Source: Rhodobacteraceae bacterium F11138 (lineage in GTDB: Bacteria; Pseudomonadota; Alphaproteobacteria; Rhodobacterales; Rhodobacteraceae). From it: a DNA stretch of 64,000 nucleotides. The stretch lies in assembly GCA_016521575.1 (NCBI GenBank), contig JAEKDP010000006.1, positions 124,001 through 188,000 of the forward strand. Direction: 5' to 3'. The notes beneath the pieces are model-generated. The model searched no databases. It was not told the DNA's origin and saw only the letters and a list, made by a program, of their open reading frames with translations. The position numbers and the translations under genes were made by a program. Position 1 is the first letter of the stretch. Each line of letters opens with the position of its first letter. This document shows, in pieces, positions 36,203 to 44,196 of this stretch.

Positions 36203-37256
36203 GAAAATCTCTCCGAGCAAGGCGCTGACAACTTTAGCTGCTTTTCTTTTTCTTTCCAGTGTCGCGGCATCCCAGACGGTTGCGGTCGAAAATGCGGACA
36301 ACGGGAAAGGCTTTGGTTGGATGTTTCGCCATCAGGGGGCGTGCTATGTTGTCCTGCCCGAGCATGTCGCGGGTCGTCACCCTCGTATCACGCTGACATC
36401 GTCGGCGCCGGTACTGACTGGCACGGGCTTCGTCAGTAAACCCTTCTGGGAAGGGATCGACCTTGCCATTGCTACGGTGCGGGGCGGAATCGCGGATAGA
36501 TGTTCGCGGTCCTTGTCCGATCTTGCGCTGACGCCACAGGAACGTGCCTCGCGGACGGCATATCTTGAGCGGCTGACGCCGGTTGGAGAGGTCATGCGCG
36601 ACCCCCTGACGATTGGCGCCTTTACCTATCTGACATTCGCCGCCCGGCGTCAGGAAGACGGCAAGGCAATCCGGCGGGGAACGTCTGGTGCATTCGCTTT
36701 CGTAGGCAATACGCCTGTCGGAATGGCGATCAAATCTCCCGATGACGAGACCGGATTCTTCATGCGCTCTGACGAGATACATCTCAACGTGAACCGGTAC
36801 CTGAATACCGTCGCATCCGCCGGTGGAACGTCCCAAGGCGATGATCCCTCCGCGACCGGAACGCTTCCACTGGCGTTTCTGCGAACTTCCGCGCCGCCCG
36901 TGAACCCGCTGTACGCCCCCGAGAACCTTCTTGGACCCGGCCCATATGTTTTCAAGCTTTCCGGGCGCACGATGATCGAGTTTGAGATTCCGGGGGAGTC
37001 TGCAAGCCCGGTCTCTCGCGTTCGGGCCACGACCCCGACCGAAGGCGGGTTCTCGGTTCCTCGCGAGATATTCATCGAGGTTTCGCCGTTCGTGAACGGC
37101 GGCCGCTTTTTTGCTTTGGGGCGCTTCCAGATGGGGTTCGACGGCATCCTTGATACCGGGCGGATCGCGCCCCGAAACGCGCGGCGCCTTCGTTTGACGG
37201 TGCTGAACGCCTGGAGCGAAGGGCCGCTCGCAATCGACGAGGTTCAGGCGTATTGA
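36201..37256 (+). CDS. Exported trypsin-like protease with discoidin-like C-terminus (island gene 3)
   Basis: Predicted periplasmic or secreted protein, 351 residues. The signal peptide covers about 1-25 (LTTLAAFLFLSSVAAS). Residues 36-180 look like a divergent trypsin fold: His55 in VVLPEHVAG, Asp87 in GIDLAIATV and Ser162 in RRGTSGAFAF, with the order and spacing of a chymotrypsin-type triad and VGMAI after the Ser. The usual GDSGGP is changed to GTSGAF. The C-terminal 100 residues, ending ARRLRLTVLNAWSEGPLAIDEVQAY, resemble the last strands of F5/8 type C (discoidin) domains. An in-frame TAA lies 4-6 bases before the ATG, so no longer start is possible. The Shine-Dalgarno is weak. The fold reading is mine, not a database result. 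Confidence 0.7.
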   Translation: MKISPSKALTTLAAFLFLSSVAASQTVAVENADNGKGFGWMFRHQGACYVVLPEHVAGRHPRITLTSSAPVLTGTGFVSKPFWEGIDLAIATVRGGIADRCSRSLSDLALTPQERASRTAYLERLTPVGEVMRDPLTIGAFTYLTFAARRQEDGKAIRRGTSGAFAFVGNTPVGMAIKSPDDETGFFMRSDEIHLNVNRYLNTVASAGGTSQGDDPSATGTLPLAFLRTSAPPVNPLYAPENLLGPGPYVFKLSGRTMIEFEIPGESASPVSRVRATTPTEGGFSVPREIFIEVSPFVNGGRFFALGRFQMGFDGILDTGRIAPRNARRLRLTVLNAWSEGPLAIDEVQAY

Positions 37257-37263
37257 GGTTGGA

Positions 37264-37905
37264 TCAATCGATCAGCTGCACGGTTACTGGAATGGGATCT
37301 GCAACTTGGTAGATCTTGGCGTAACCTTCGAGCAGGCCGGCATCGTTCACGTTGGTCCGCGCGGCGAGCAAATCGTACTGATCATGGGTGAGGTATACGC
37401 CGTTGCTGTTGACCGTCACGAAGCACCCGGCGCGGGCGTTGACGTGCAAATAGCAGCCGCTTTCAGGTGAGAACTCTCCAACCTGAATCTTCCAGTAGCC
37501 TATGTTCCCGGGCTCCGTTGAGCCTGAATAATATCCTTGGACAGTACTCGAATAGTTCGCGCCCGGATCATCCCCGCCTTCAAATTTCAAGGTCAGGACC
37601 GGGCCGCTCTTAAGATAAGACTCGACCGCGGATCGGCGCACCACGGGATTGGGGGACAGCACCCCGAACTCGAGCGCCATGCGTCGCAGATCCGCGTCGC
37701 CGCCTTCCAACATGATCTGCATGGCAGCGAGGCTACGTTGGGGGTCGGGGTCATTCAGAAGCTCAGCATAGGGATTTCGCTCAGATACGCGCTTGTCGAC
37801 CATGGCCGCTATTTCTTCGGGCGTCGGCGTTTGTGCACCGACGGACGTGCCAATGGTGAAAAGCAGTGCCAGGTAAAATTTCTGTGCCACAGAGACTCCA
37901 ATCAT
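37264..37905 (-). CDS. Exported protein with helical-repeat N-terminus (island gene 4)
   Basis: Predicted exported protein of 213 residues, not recognised. The signal peptide is about 1-24 (FYLALLFTIGTSVGAQ). The mature N-terminal part has short helical repeats of HEAT-like character (DPDPQRSLAAMQIMLEGGDA and DADLRRMALEFGVLSPNPVV). The C-terminal half is beta-rich with a glycine- and tyrosine-rich strand (TVQGYYSGSTEPGNIGYW) and two cysteines (SGCYLHV, AGCFVTV). It converges with island gene 3, leaving only seven bases between the stop codons. Confidence 0.65.
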   Translation of the reverse strand: MIGVSVAQKFYLALLFTIGTSVGAQTPTPEEIAAMVDKRVSERNPYAELLNDPDPQRSLAAMQIMLEGGDADLRRMALEFGVLSPNPVVRRSAVESYLKSGPVLTLKFEGGDDPGANYSSTVQGYYSGSTEPGNIGYWKIQVGEFSPESGCYLHVNARAGCFVTVNSNGVYLTHDQYDLLAARTNVNDAGLLEGYAKIYQVADPIPVTVQLID

Positions 37906-38340
37906 CGTATTCGCAATATGAGGTCCAATAACATTGCTTTGGCCGGCTCTGCATTCAATGGGCGCCGGGCGCAGTGCTTATTTCCAAGTCTCCGGCACAG
38001 GTCGCCTCATGATACCAGCGTCGTCCAAGCAGAAGTATTGTAAGAACTGCCCCGCGCGGTCAATCGTCGATTTGAACAGCTGAAACTGTTCTTTGTCTGA
38101 CGCTAGCGCCGATGGGATCCGCTTGTTTTCAGGCCTTCCACGAAGACCGGCTGTACAGTGCCATCGCTCGTTGCGGGCTGTGAACAGGCGACACACCATC
38201 GTCGTTTGTCTCGCAGTCTGGAACATCAGAGTGCCCCGCGCCGTGGCGGTGGCGGTGGCGGCGAACTTCGACCTTCTTGCACGGATCGCACTCCGACAGT
38301 CTTTGGAAACGTCGTTGACGGGGCGCGCGGCGGGCAATGG
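37906..38340. other. Gap between the island and the small MscS gene
   Basis: About 435 bases. On the minus strand a frame from 38337 to 37978 encodes 119 residues; its last third (DKEQFQLFKSTIDRAGQFLQ) looks protein-like, but the N-terminal part does not and no Shine-Dalgarno is visible. It may be a short hypothetical gene or the tail of a decayed one. No known family is recognised. Confidence 0.35.
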
Positions 38341-39276
38341 TCAGTCGTATGACTGCCCGGGGGGGACCAACGGCCCTGCAGGGGTGTTTTCCTTGGGGTC
38401 CGTGACGGCGTTGACCAGCTGTATTCTGCGGTATGGGGCGATGCTGCCAGCGCGGCGCAGTGCTTCGTCGATCAGGCTGTAGACTTCATCGCGGCAATCC
38501 ACGGCATGTTCGAACCGGGGCACCCAGTATCGCACCGTGTAGCTGATGCCGCCTTCCTCATACGACCGCACGCGGATATCGGGCGCCGGATCCTGCTGGA
38601 TCACCTTGCCCTCGCGCAAGGCGCTCAACATGATCGTTCGCGCCTTTTCAATCGGGAGAACATGATCGAGCGTGATATTGAGTTGCGCGCGAAAGTCGCG
38701 TTTGGGCGCGGAAAAATTCGTGATGCGCTGACGGGAAATCTGGCTGTTGGGCAAGATCAGATAGGTGCCATCGACCGTGAGCAACCGTGTCGTGCGCCAG
38801 CCGATCTCGATGGCCTTGCCCTGTGCCAGCGTGTCGATGTCCACCCAGTCACCAATACGAAACGGCGCTTCGATGGCAAGCGCAATGCCCGACAAGGTGT
38901 CCGCGACGACGTTGCGGATCGCAAATCCCACAAGCGCCAGTATGATGGTCGATCCCGCCAGAGCCCCAAGCGCCCCCTGGCCCAGATATAAGGATGCGAT
39001 TGCCACAAAAGCCGTCAGAAACAGGAACGCGGTTATCAGGTCGTTCAGCAAACGGGGATAGCGCCGCTTGCCGCCCAGCTGATCCAGGATCATCGTCACC
39101 ATGCGGCTCGCCACCCAGGCTGCTGACAGATAGATGGCGGCCGTCAGAAGCAACGAAAGACCGTCGCTATCGGCCAGATATATTGGCAACTCTGCTTGAT
39201 ACCACGCAAGACCGATACTGATAGCAAGCGCCACGACGGGAAGAACATGGCGACGTATGTGGTGTTTGATATTCAT
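38341..39276 (-). CDS. Small MscS-family mechanosensitive channel
   Basis: Channel of 311 residues with three to four membrane helices (about 12-28, 42-62, 80-100 and 105-125). The pore helix and MscS signature GFAIRNVVADTLSGIALAIE is followed by APFRIGDWVDIDT and the beta-domain motif YLILPNSQISRQRITNFS. The N-terminus MNIKHHIRRHVLP is short and lacks a periplasmic domain, unlike the larger MscS protein earlier in the window. The C-terminus ends in a Pro-rich tail (PLVPPGQSYD). It protects against hypo-osmotic shock. It stands alone, on the minus strand. Confidence 0.9.
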   Translation of the reverse strand: MNIKHHIRRHVLPVVALAISIGLAWYQAELPIYLADSDGLSLLLTAAIYLSAAWVASRMVTMILDQLGGKRRYPRLLNDLITAFLFLTAFVAIASLYLGQGALGALAGSTIILALVGFAIRNVVADTLSGIALAIEAPFRIGDWVDIDTLAQGKAIEIGWRTTRLLTVDGTYLILPNSQISRQRITNFSAPKRDFRAQLNITLDHVLPIEKARTIMLSALREGKVIQQDPAPDIRVRSYEEGGISYTVRYWVPRFEHAVDCRDEVYSLIDEALRRAGSIAPYRRIQLVNAVTDPKENTPAGPLVPPGQSYD

Positions 39277-40113
39277 GCGGGTTTCCTGGGTGACACGATA
39301 CGGTCACATCAATGAACGATTGCGCCTACGCAAATCACTACCATCGGATCGGGCCGTGCCGGGGCAGCCTTGGCGTCGCGCGGCGTAGGTGTTGTTGGCG
39401 CCTGCTTTGGTGCATTATCAATCGACGCTATGGGCGTGTCCACTTTTCATATGGCGCGGAAGCCTATGATCGACTGCGGTGGTCAATGCCGTTCCGGGGC
39501 GCGGTTACGCGCCGATCTGGAACTGGTTGCTGGCGTCAGACGCGCGGCGGGTGTTGAGCCCGGTGATGATCTTTCTCTTGGTGATAGGGTCACCACTTGG
39601 TGAACTCAGAAATGCGAGAAGACCCCGGGAGGCTCGGAAGGCGCGCAGTTGCCTATACCGCCCGGGGATGCGGGCGGTTCAGCAGAAGAAACCGGAAATG
39701 ATCTGCGTGTATCATCATGACGCATGAGATAGGCGCCGCGCACACCGGCGTCAATCGCGTGTTGATCCATTAAAGCAGAGCGCGCGAAACAGGCGCTTTG
39801 CGGCCATAAGGTCGCAGTCCACCCCATAGGCTTGAAAGCACGCGTCGGACTGGCCATCTTTGTTTCATGTCGATGTTCATGCTTCATAAGAGGTCCCTGC
39901 TTTTTGCGGGGAAACTTCTGAACCGCCGGTAACCCCGGGCGGGGCTGGCTGTTGTGCCGGCCTGCGCCACGGGGCTTCATCTGATCTTTCTCTGATCACT
40001 CCGACAGACGGAGGCGTTTGCGTCTTCCGGTCGCCCGTTGCGGGAACCCGTGGGCTGTCCGGCTGATGTGGGCGTGTCCGTGGTGGTTTCACAGTCTCGA
40101 CATGGAGTATGAC
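39277..40113. other. Long gap between the MscS gene and the DUF1127 gene
   Basis: About 840 bases. No gene is convincing. One plus-strand frame near 39479-39640 contains PIWNWLLASDARRVLSPVM and a hydrophobic run, which might be a decayed membrane protein. A minus-strand frame at 39606-39980 shows no family feature. The gap should hold the divergent promoters of the two flanking genes. Confidence 0.35.
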
Positions 40114-40401
40114 ATGTATCTCAATCTGCGCGATCTCAACTATTTCTCACCGATTCAGCCCGTCGTGCACGGACCCCGCGAACGCGCATCGGCCGATGGC
40201 CGCATTCGCAAATGGTTCCGGACCGCTTATCGAAACTGGCGGCGCAACAAGATGATCGCCGCGCTTCAATCTCTCGATGATGCGACGCTGCGCGATATCG
40301 GGGTCTTGCGCGGCAATATTCACAATATCGTCGACCAGTTCGACGATCATGAGCTGAACATGACCCCGATCGAGGCGTCCTGCGACGCGCGAACAAGGTA
40401 A
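40114..40401 (+). CDS. DUF1127 domain protein
   Basis: Small basic protein of 95 residues. The C-terminal half contains the DUF1127 core: NWRRNKMIAALQSLDDATLRDIG, an Arg-rich helix with the conserved L-x-D-x-x-L-x-D-I-G pattern. Such proteins in Alphaproteobacteria are small RNA-associated or stress-responsive proteins (CcaF1-like in Rhodobacter) and influence RNA turnover; the role here is inferred. GGAG lies 6 bases before the ATG at 40114; an ATG at 40102 is an alternative. The N-terminal 40 residues are not recognised. It is followed by a hypothetical and a double-Usp gene. Confidence 0.8.
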   Translation: MYLNLRDLNYFSPIQPVVHGPRERASADGRIRKWFRTAYRNWRRNKMIAALQSLDDATLRDIGVLRGNIHNIVDQFDDHELNMTPIEASCDARTR

Positions 40402-40518
40402 GGGCGGTACAGACCGTCCAGCGAAGTGACAGTCCAGCCGCACATATCCGCGCCGCCGGTTTCCAGCGGCGCGGCACACCCGCGTTCAGACTTTTCCCAT
40501 TCAGAGAGGATCCAAGAA

Positions 40519-40842
40519 ATGATGATCTGTGCCGCCGACTTCGAAGAATTGTTTCCCGACCTGTTCGCGCCCGAACCGGCCTTTGTAGTGCGGCCAGCAG
40601 CCAATGCACCAAGCGCCGAGTGCATCGCCCGCTGGGAGGATGATGGCGGATCGCACGCGGAAATCGCCCCGTCACGACGCAACGCTCCGGCCCGCAGTCC
40701 CGCGTCGAAATACGATATCGAGCGAATGGCCACCGCAGGCGCGATCGCAGCCACCGCACCTGCCGTCGCGACCTATGCCGCGGCCAGCGCGCTGTTTTCG
40801 GCCTACGACCACATGACCGCCCGCCGGGAGGTGATCGTCTGA
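40519..40842 (+). CDS. Hypothetical protein (107 aa)
   Basis: Unrecognised protein of 107 residues, starting MMICAADFEELFPDLFAP after AGAGAGG. The middle is polar and the last third is an alanine-rich hydrophobic segment (AGAIAATAPAVATYAAASAL), possibly a membrane or amphipathic helix. It lies between a DUF1127 gene and a universal stress protein gene, all three in the same direction with good ribosome sites, so it is probably expressed with them. No function is proposed. Confidence 0.6.
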   Translation: MMICAADFEELFPDLFAPEPAFVVRPAANAPSAECIARWEDDGGSHAEIAPSRRNAPARSPASKYDIERMATAGAIAATAPAVATYAAASALFSAYDHMTARREVIV

Positions 40843-40885
40843 GCCCCGGCCTGTCACCTCTGATTTGAGCAAAGGAGAACACATC

Positions 40886-41818
40886 ATGCCAGCCGTTCGC
40901 ATCCTCGCGGCGATCGACCGGTTTCCGGAAGACGACGCGGTCCTGCTGCGCGGTATCGAGATCGCGGAGCGTCAAGGTGTTGCGCTGACCATCATCCATG
41001 TCGTTGACTTGCCGGTTCACGCGGCCTCCGCGGCTCTGATCACCCCTTTTCGCGGTCAGGCCGAAGTCGCCGCCCGGGGTCGGATCGAAGCGGCCTTGCG
41101 GCGGCACGGCATCGCGTCGGCTGAGGTGCAAATACGGATCGAGACCGGCGCGCCGGCCGACCGGCTGATCGAGATCTGTAGCGACCTTGAGCCGACTCTC
41201 GTCGTCATGCGGGCGCATCAGAAGCCCTGGATCGTCTGGAAACTGCTGGGGTCGACCAGCGAAAAGGTGGTGGCTGCGGGCTGCGCTCCAGTGCTGGTTG
41301 TGAAACCGACCATCGGCAAACCCTATGAGCGCGTGCTTCTGGCCATCGACGGTGCCGAAACTGCGCCCACAGTGTTGCCCTTTGTCACGGGCCTCTTGCC
41401 TGAAACCAGCGTGCATATGATTCAGGCGGTCGCCATCACGCCCCAGTTTGAACAGGCGATGCTGCGTGTCGGGCTGGCGCGCTGCGATCTGACAGCGCAC
41501 CAGGATGTGCTGGCGCAGCATGCCCAAGCGCGGTTGGCGTCGCTGGCTGCCGACCTTCCGGCGGGTGTGACGTGGCAAGTGCTGCGCGGTGAGCCCGCGC
41601 AAGAGCTTGCCCGCGCGACTCACGCACCTGACGTCGATCTGATCGCGCTTGGTCCGACCCGAATCGGGTTGCTCAAACGGGTCTTTATCGGCGGCGTCAC
41701 GCGGCGGCTTTTGCGCGACGCGGGGTGCGATGTGTTGATTGCTCGTCCGGCTGGCGCCGTCCTGCCGGATGTCATCACGCGGCGTGACCCGACAGCGGTG
41801 CAAACGGCCAGTACCTGA
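40886..41818 (+). CDS. Universal stress protein with two Usp domains
   Basis: Tandem Usp protein, 310 residues. The first domain starts RILAAIDRFPEDD and ends VVAAGCAPVLVVKP (about 1-145); the second starts YERVLLAIDGAE and ends RRLLRDAGCDVLIARP (about 148-295). The phosphate-loop region of domain 1 (GSTSEKVV) keeps the ATP-type pattern, while domain 2 has IGGVTRRLL. AAAGGAG before the ATG at 40886 gives a strong start. Double-Usp proteins often respond to low oxygen or stationary phase; no FNR box was found upstream. Confidence 0.9.
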   Translation: MPAVRILAAIDRFPEDDAVLLRGIEIAERQGVALTIIHVVDLPVHAASAALITPFRGQAEVAARGRIEAALRRHGIASAEVQIRIETGAPADRLIEICSDLEPTLVVMRAHQKPWIVWKLLGSTSEKVVAAGCAPVLVVKPTIGKPYERVLLAIDGAETAPTVLPFVTGLLPETSVHMIQAVAITPQFEQAMLRVGLARCDLTAHQDVLAQHAQARLASLAADLPAGVTWQVLRGEPAQELARATHAPDVDLIALGPTRIGLLKRVFIGGVTRRLLRDAGCDVLIARPAGAVLPDVITRRDPTAVQTAST

Positions 41819-42296
41819 CTGACGACCATCTTGCAGTCGGCCCCGGAAAGCCTCGTTGGCAAGGCTGAAATGTTCTACAGCCCGTCGGCGGCCGAAGTTA
41901 TGGCCCAAGTTCCGACGGGCACCTACCGGATTGTTCTGACAGCCCGCAACCGCGGCTGATTTTTGACGTTCTGGGTAACCAGTTGGACGCTTTTCGCGCG
42001 TTGAATGCACATGCGCCGGACATGCTGATTGCCTACCACTATCTGACGGCGCGGGGCGAACGGGACCAGGGATCTGATGCCGTATTCAGCCATGCGCACG
42101 CGGCAGGCGTTCCCTTGGCCGGAGAAGCGTCTTCTCGCTGGCGGGGCCGCGCGCACGAACCCGAAGTTCGAAGCACGCCAGACGGGGAAGCGGACAAAGC
42201 TGGCCGACATTCTCGACGTCATCGAACAGCGCCTGCCGGCCGAGGCAGGCCGCGCTACCCGACGCGCAGGGCCTGCCGCCAGACAGAACCTGTCTC
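41819..42296. other. Gap with gene-like debris
   Basis: About 480 bases. A plus-strand frame near 41839-41960 reads LVGKAEMFYSPSAAEVMAQV then TYRIVLTARNRG and a stop, protein-like but without a start. Another frame (41983-42309) contains LTARGERDQGSDAVFSHA. These look like fragments of one or more decayed genes. No repeats or mobile-element ends were seen. Confidence 0.35.
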
Positions 42297-42626
42297 ATGC
42301 CGGATATGAGCCAGGAGTTCATCGACTGGGCGGGGCGTCTGCGCGCAGGCGATCCCTGCCTTGAGGCGATCGTTCAGGCGCAGGTCGGTGATCCGGTGAC
42401 CCTGATCAGGGACGGCGCGCGCTGGTCGGTTCGCGACACGATGGGGCGCAACCTGAGCCTCATGAAGGGCGGTTGGCAGATCCCGGGCAGGATGCGCATC
42501 TTGTCTGCCGAGATCGGCGCGATCCTCGCGCGCCATGCCCACGAGAGCGGCGAATCACACCGAGCCAAGCTGCGAAGAGAAACCTGGGACGTCGTTCTGC
42601 CCGAAATAGTTCTGGAAACGTGCTGA
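42297..42626 (+). CDS. Hypothetical protein or gene fragment (109 aa)
   Basis: Open frame of 109 residues: FIDWAGRLRAGDPCLEAIVQ, GDPVTLIRDGARWSVRDT and WDVVLPEIVLETC read like genuine protein, but no Shine-Dalgarno precedes the ATG and no family could be named. The WDVVLPEIV ending with a conserved-looking tryptophan suggests the C-terminal end of a larger protein whose front has been lost. Either a small unknown gene or a 3' remnant; the remnant reading is favoured because debris lies just upstream. Confidence 0.4.
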   Translation: MPDMSQEFIDWAGRLRAGDPCLEAIVQAQVGDPVTLIRDGARWSVRDTMGRNLSLMKGGWQIPGRMRILSAEIGAILARHAHESGESHRAKLRRETWDVVLPEIVLETC

Positions 42627-43011
42627 GCTGAGCCCGTCAGCGTGATTGCTGATGAAGCTACTGGTCGGTCACGAACTGTCGAGGTGGAAAGGCAATCGCG
42701 CGGTTCCTGTATTTTTCCGGGGCGCTGAAGCCATTCGGTATTGCGAATTGGCGTCATGGTCACCGAACGCCTTGCGCCCGGGGTATTCCTCGCGCTTGCG
42801 GCTTTGGGTTGTGATGTCGGCAAATATGGAAATGAAAACCGCGTGATAGATCGACGAAGGCTTGTGTGCTATCAACGGGTTGAGCCGACTAGCCGCATTG
42901 CTCGCAATCCGGGCAGTTGGCTGTCGGGATGGGGACGGATGCGGGGGCAGGGAGCGCCGCAGCCGAAGCCAATGCCGAACGCAAGGGAAAGCGAATGGGA
43001 GGAGATACAGG
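42627..43011. other. Gap upstream of the SMP-30 gene
   Basis: About 385 bases with no supported gene or RNA. It should contain the promoter of the SMP-30-like gene, but no promoter pattern stood out. Confidence 0.4.
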
Positions 43012-43944
43012 ATGTCATTGGAATTGACAGAGGTGGCGGATGGGCTCGGTTTTCCCGAAGGGCCGGTCGCGATGGATGACGAGTCGCTGTTGTTCGTGGA
43101 TATAAAGAACGAAAGCCTGTCGCGCCTTGGAACCGATGGGCGGGTCGAGGTCGTAGCCGAGATTCCGGGGGGGCCAAACGGGGTGGCCATCGGCCCGGAT
43201 CAGGCTGCATATGTCTGCAACAACGGTGGTGTATACGATTTCGTGCCCTTCGATCCGGACGGATCCGGCGCGGTGACGGTGCCCATGCCGGCACCACAAA
43301 AATACACCGGCGGCTCGATTCAGCGCGTGGATCTGAAGACTGGTAAAGTCACCACATTGTATGAAACCTGCGAAGGAGAACGCCTGCTTGCGCCGGATGA
43401 TATCGTTTTTGACAGTTCTGGCGGCTTCTGGTTCACCGAGACCGGCATTCAGGATGACAGAACCCTGAAAAAGGGCGGGCTGTATTACGCAACGATCGAC
43501 GGCAAATCGCTGAGGCGGGTGGCAACGATCGACATGGCAAACGGGGTCGGGTTGTCACCGGACGGCAAGACGGTCTATGTGTCCGACACCATCTTCGGTC
43601 GGCTGTGGGCGATGGATATCACCGGCCCCGGTCAGGTCGCTCCGGGACCGATGCCGGGCATGCCGGGCCGCGTGATTCAAACCCTTCCCGGGTATCAGTG
43701 GCTTGACAGTCTGGCGGTCGAGGCCGATGGGCGCGTCTGCGTCGGCACCCTGTTCACAGGGGGCATAACCGTGTTCAACCTGGACGGCACGACCGAGCAT
43801 GTCGAGGTTCCCGATATTTTCACAACCAACCTTTGTTTTGGCGGCGACGGGATGCGCGACATCTGGATCACGGCGTCCAGTACGGGCAAGATCTACAAGG
43901 CGCGCTGGCCGCGCAAGGGTCTGAAGCTTGAGAACAGCGGTTGA
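43012..43944 (+). CDS. SMP-30/gluconolactonase/LRE family protein
   Basis: Six-bladed beta-propeller lactonase-like protein, 310 residues. The first metal-ligand motif is GFPEGPVAMDD (Glu), and later blade motifs are LAPDDIVFDSSGGFWFTE, MANGVGLSPDGKTVYVSD and WLDSLAVEADGRVCVG, which supply the Asn and Asp ligands usual for SMP-30 enzymes. The start at 43012 follows GGGAGGAGATACAGG and has MSLELTEVADG. The family hydrolyses sugar lactones and other lactones; the substrate here is unknown. There is no signal peptide, so the protein is cytosolic. It stands alone on its strand before the cyclase gene. Confidence 0.9.
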   Translation: MSLELTEVADGLGFPEGPVAMDDESLLFVDIKNESLSRLGTDGRVEVVAEIPGGPNGVAIGPDQAAYVCNNGGVYDFVPFDPDGSGAVTVPMPAPQKYTGGSIQRVDLKTGKVTTLYETCEGERLLAPDDIVFDSSGGFWFTETGIQDDRTLKKGGLYYATIDGKSLRRVATIDMANGVGLSPDGKTVYVSDTIFGRLWAMDITGPGQVAPGPMPGMPGRVIQTLPGYQWLDSLAVEADGRVCVGTLFTGGITVFNLDGTTEHVEVPDIFTTNLCFGGDGMRDIWITASSTGKIYKARWPRKGLKLENSG

Positions 43945-44098
43945 TGACGGTGCGGTGCGGGGCCAATGGCGCGGCGCAACAGGTCTGACGATCCGCGGGG
44001 CATCCCCAAGCACGCAAGCAGTATCCGCCGCCCTGGAACCGACCCCGGCCGCGCAATCAGGCCGCAAGGCGCGACGTCAAGATCAGGCGCGATCTGCG

Positions 44099-44132
44099 AA
44101 AAGGGCGTGATTACAGCCCTTTAAGTTTCTTC
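44099..44132 (+). terminator. Possible terminator between the SMP-30 and cyclase genes
   Basis: Seven-base-pair stem AAAGGGC/GCCCTTT (44100-44106 with 44116-44122), nine-base loop, followed by AAGTTTCTT. It lies 156 bases after the SMP-30 stop, so it may end that transcript. Confidence 0.45.
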
Positions 44133-44196
44133 AGGCAAAAGCGAAATGCCGGACGCGCTGGCGGTTTGCGCCCGGATATAGTAAAGTTGACGAACC

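Noticed and set aside
40136-42010. Minus-strand frame of about 620 codons opposite the DUF1127 and Usp genes
   Set aside because: Composition is random-like (Arg- and His-rich), and the plus-strand genes there have clear Shine-Dalgarno sites and domains.
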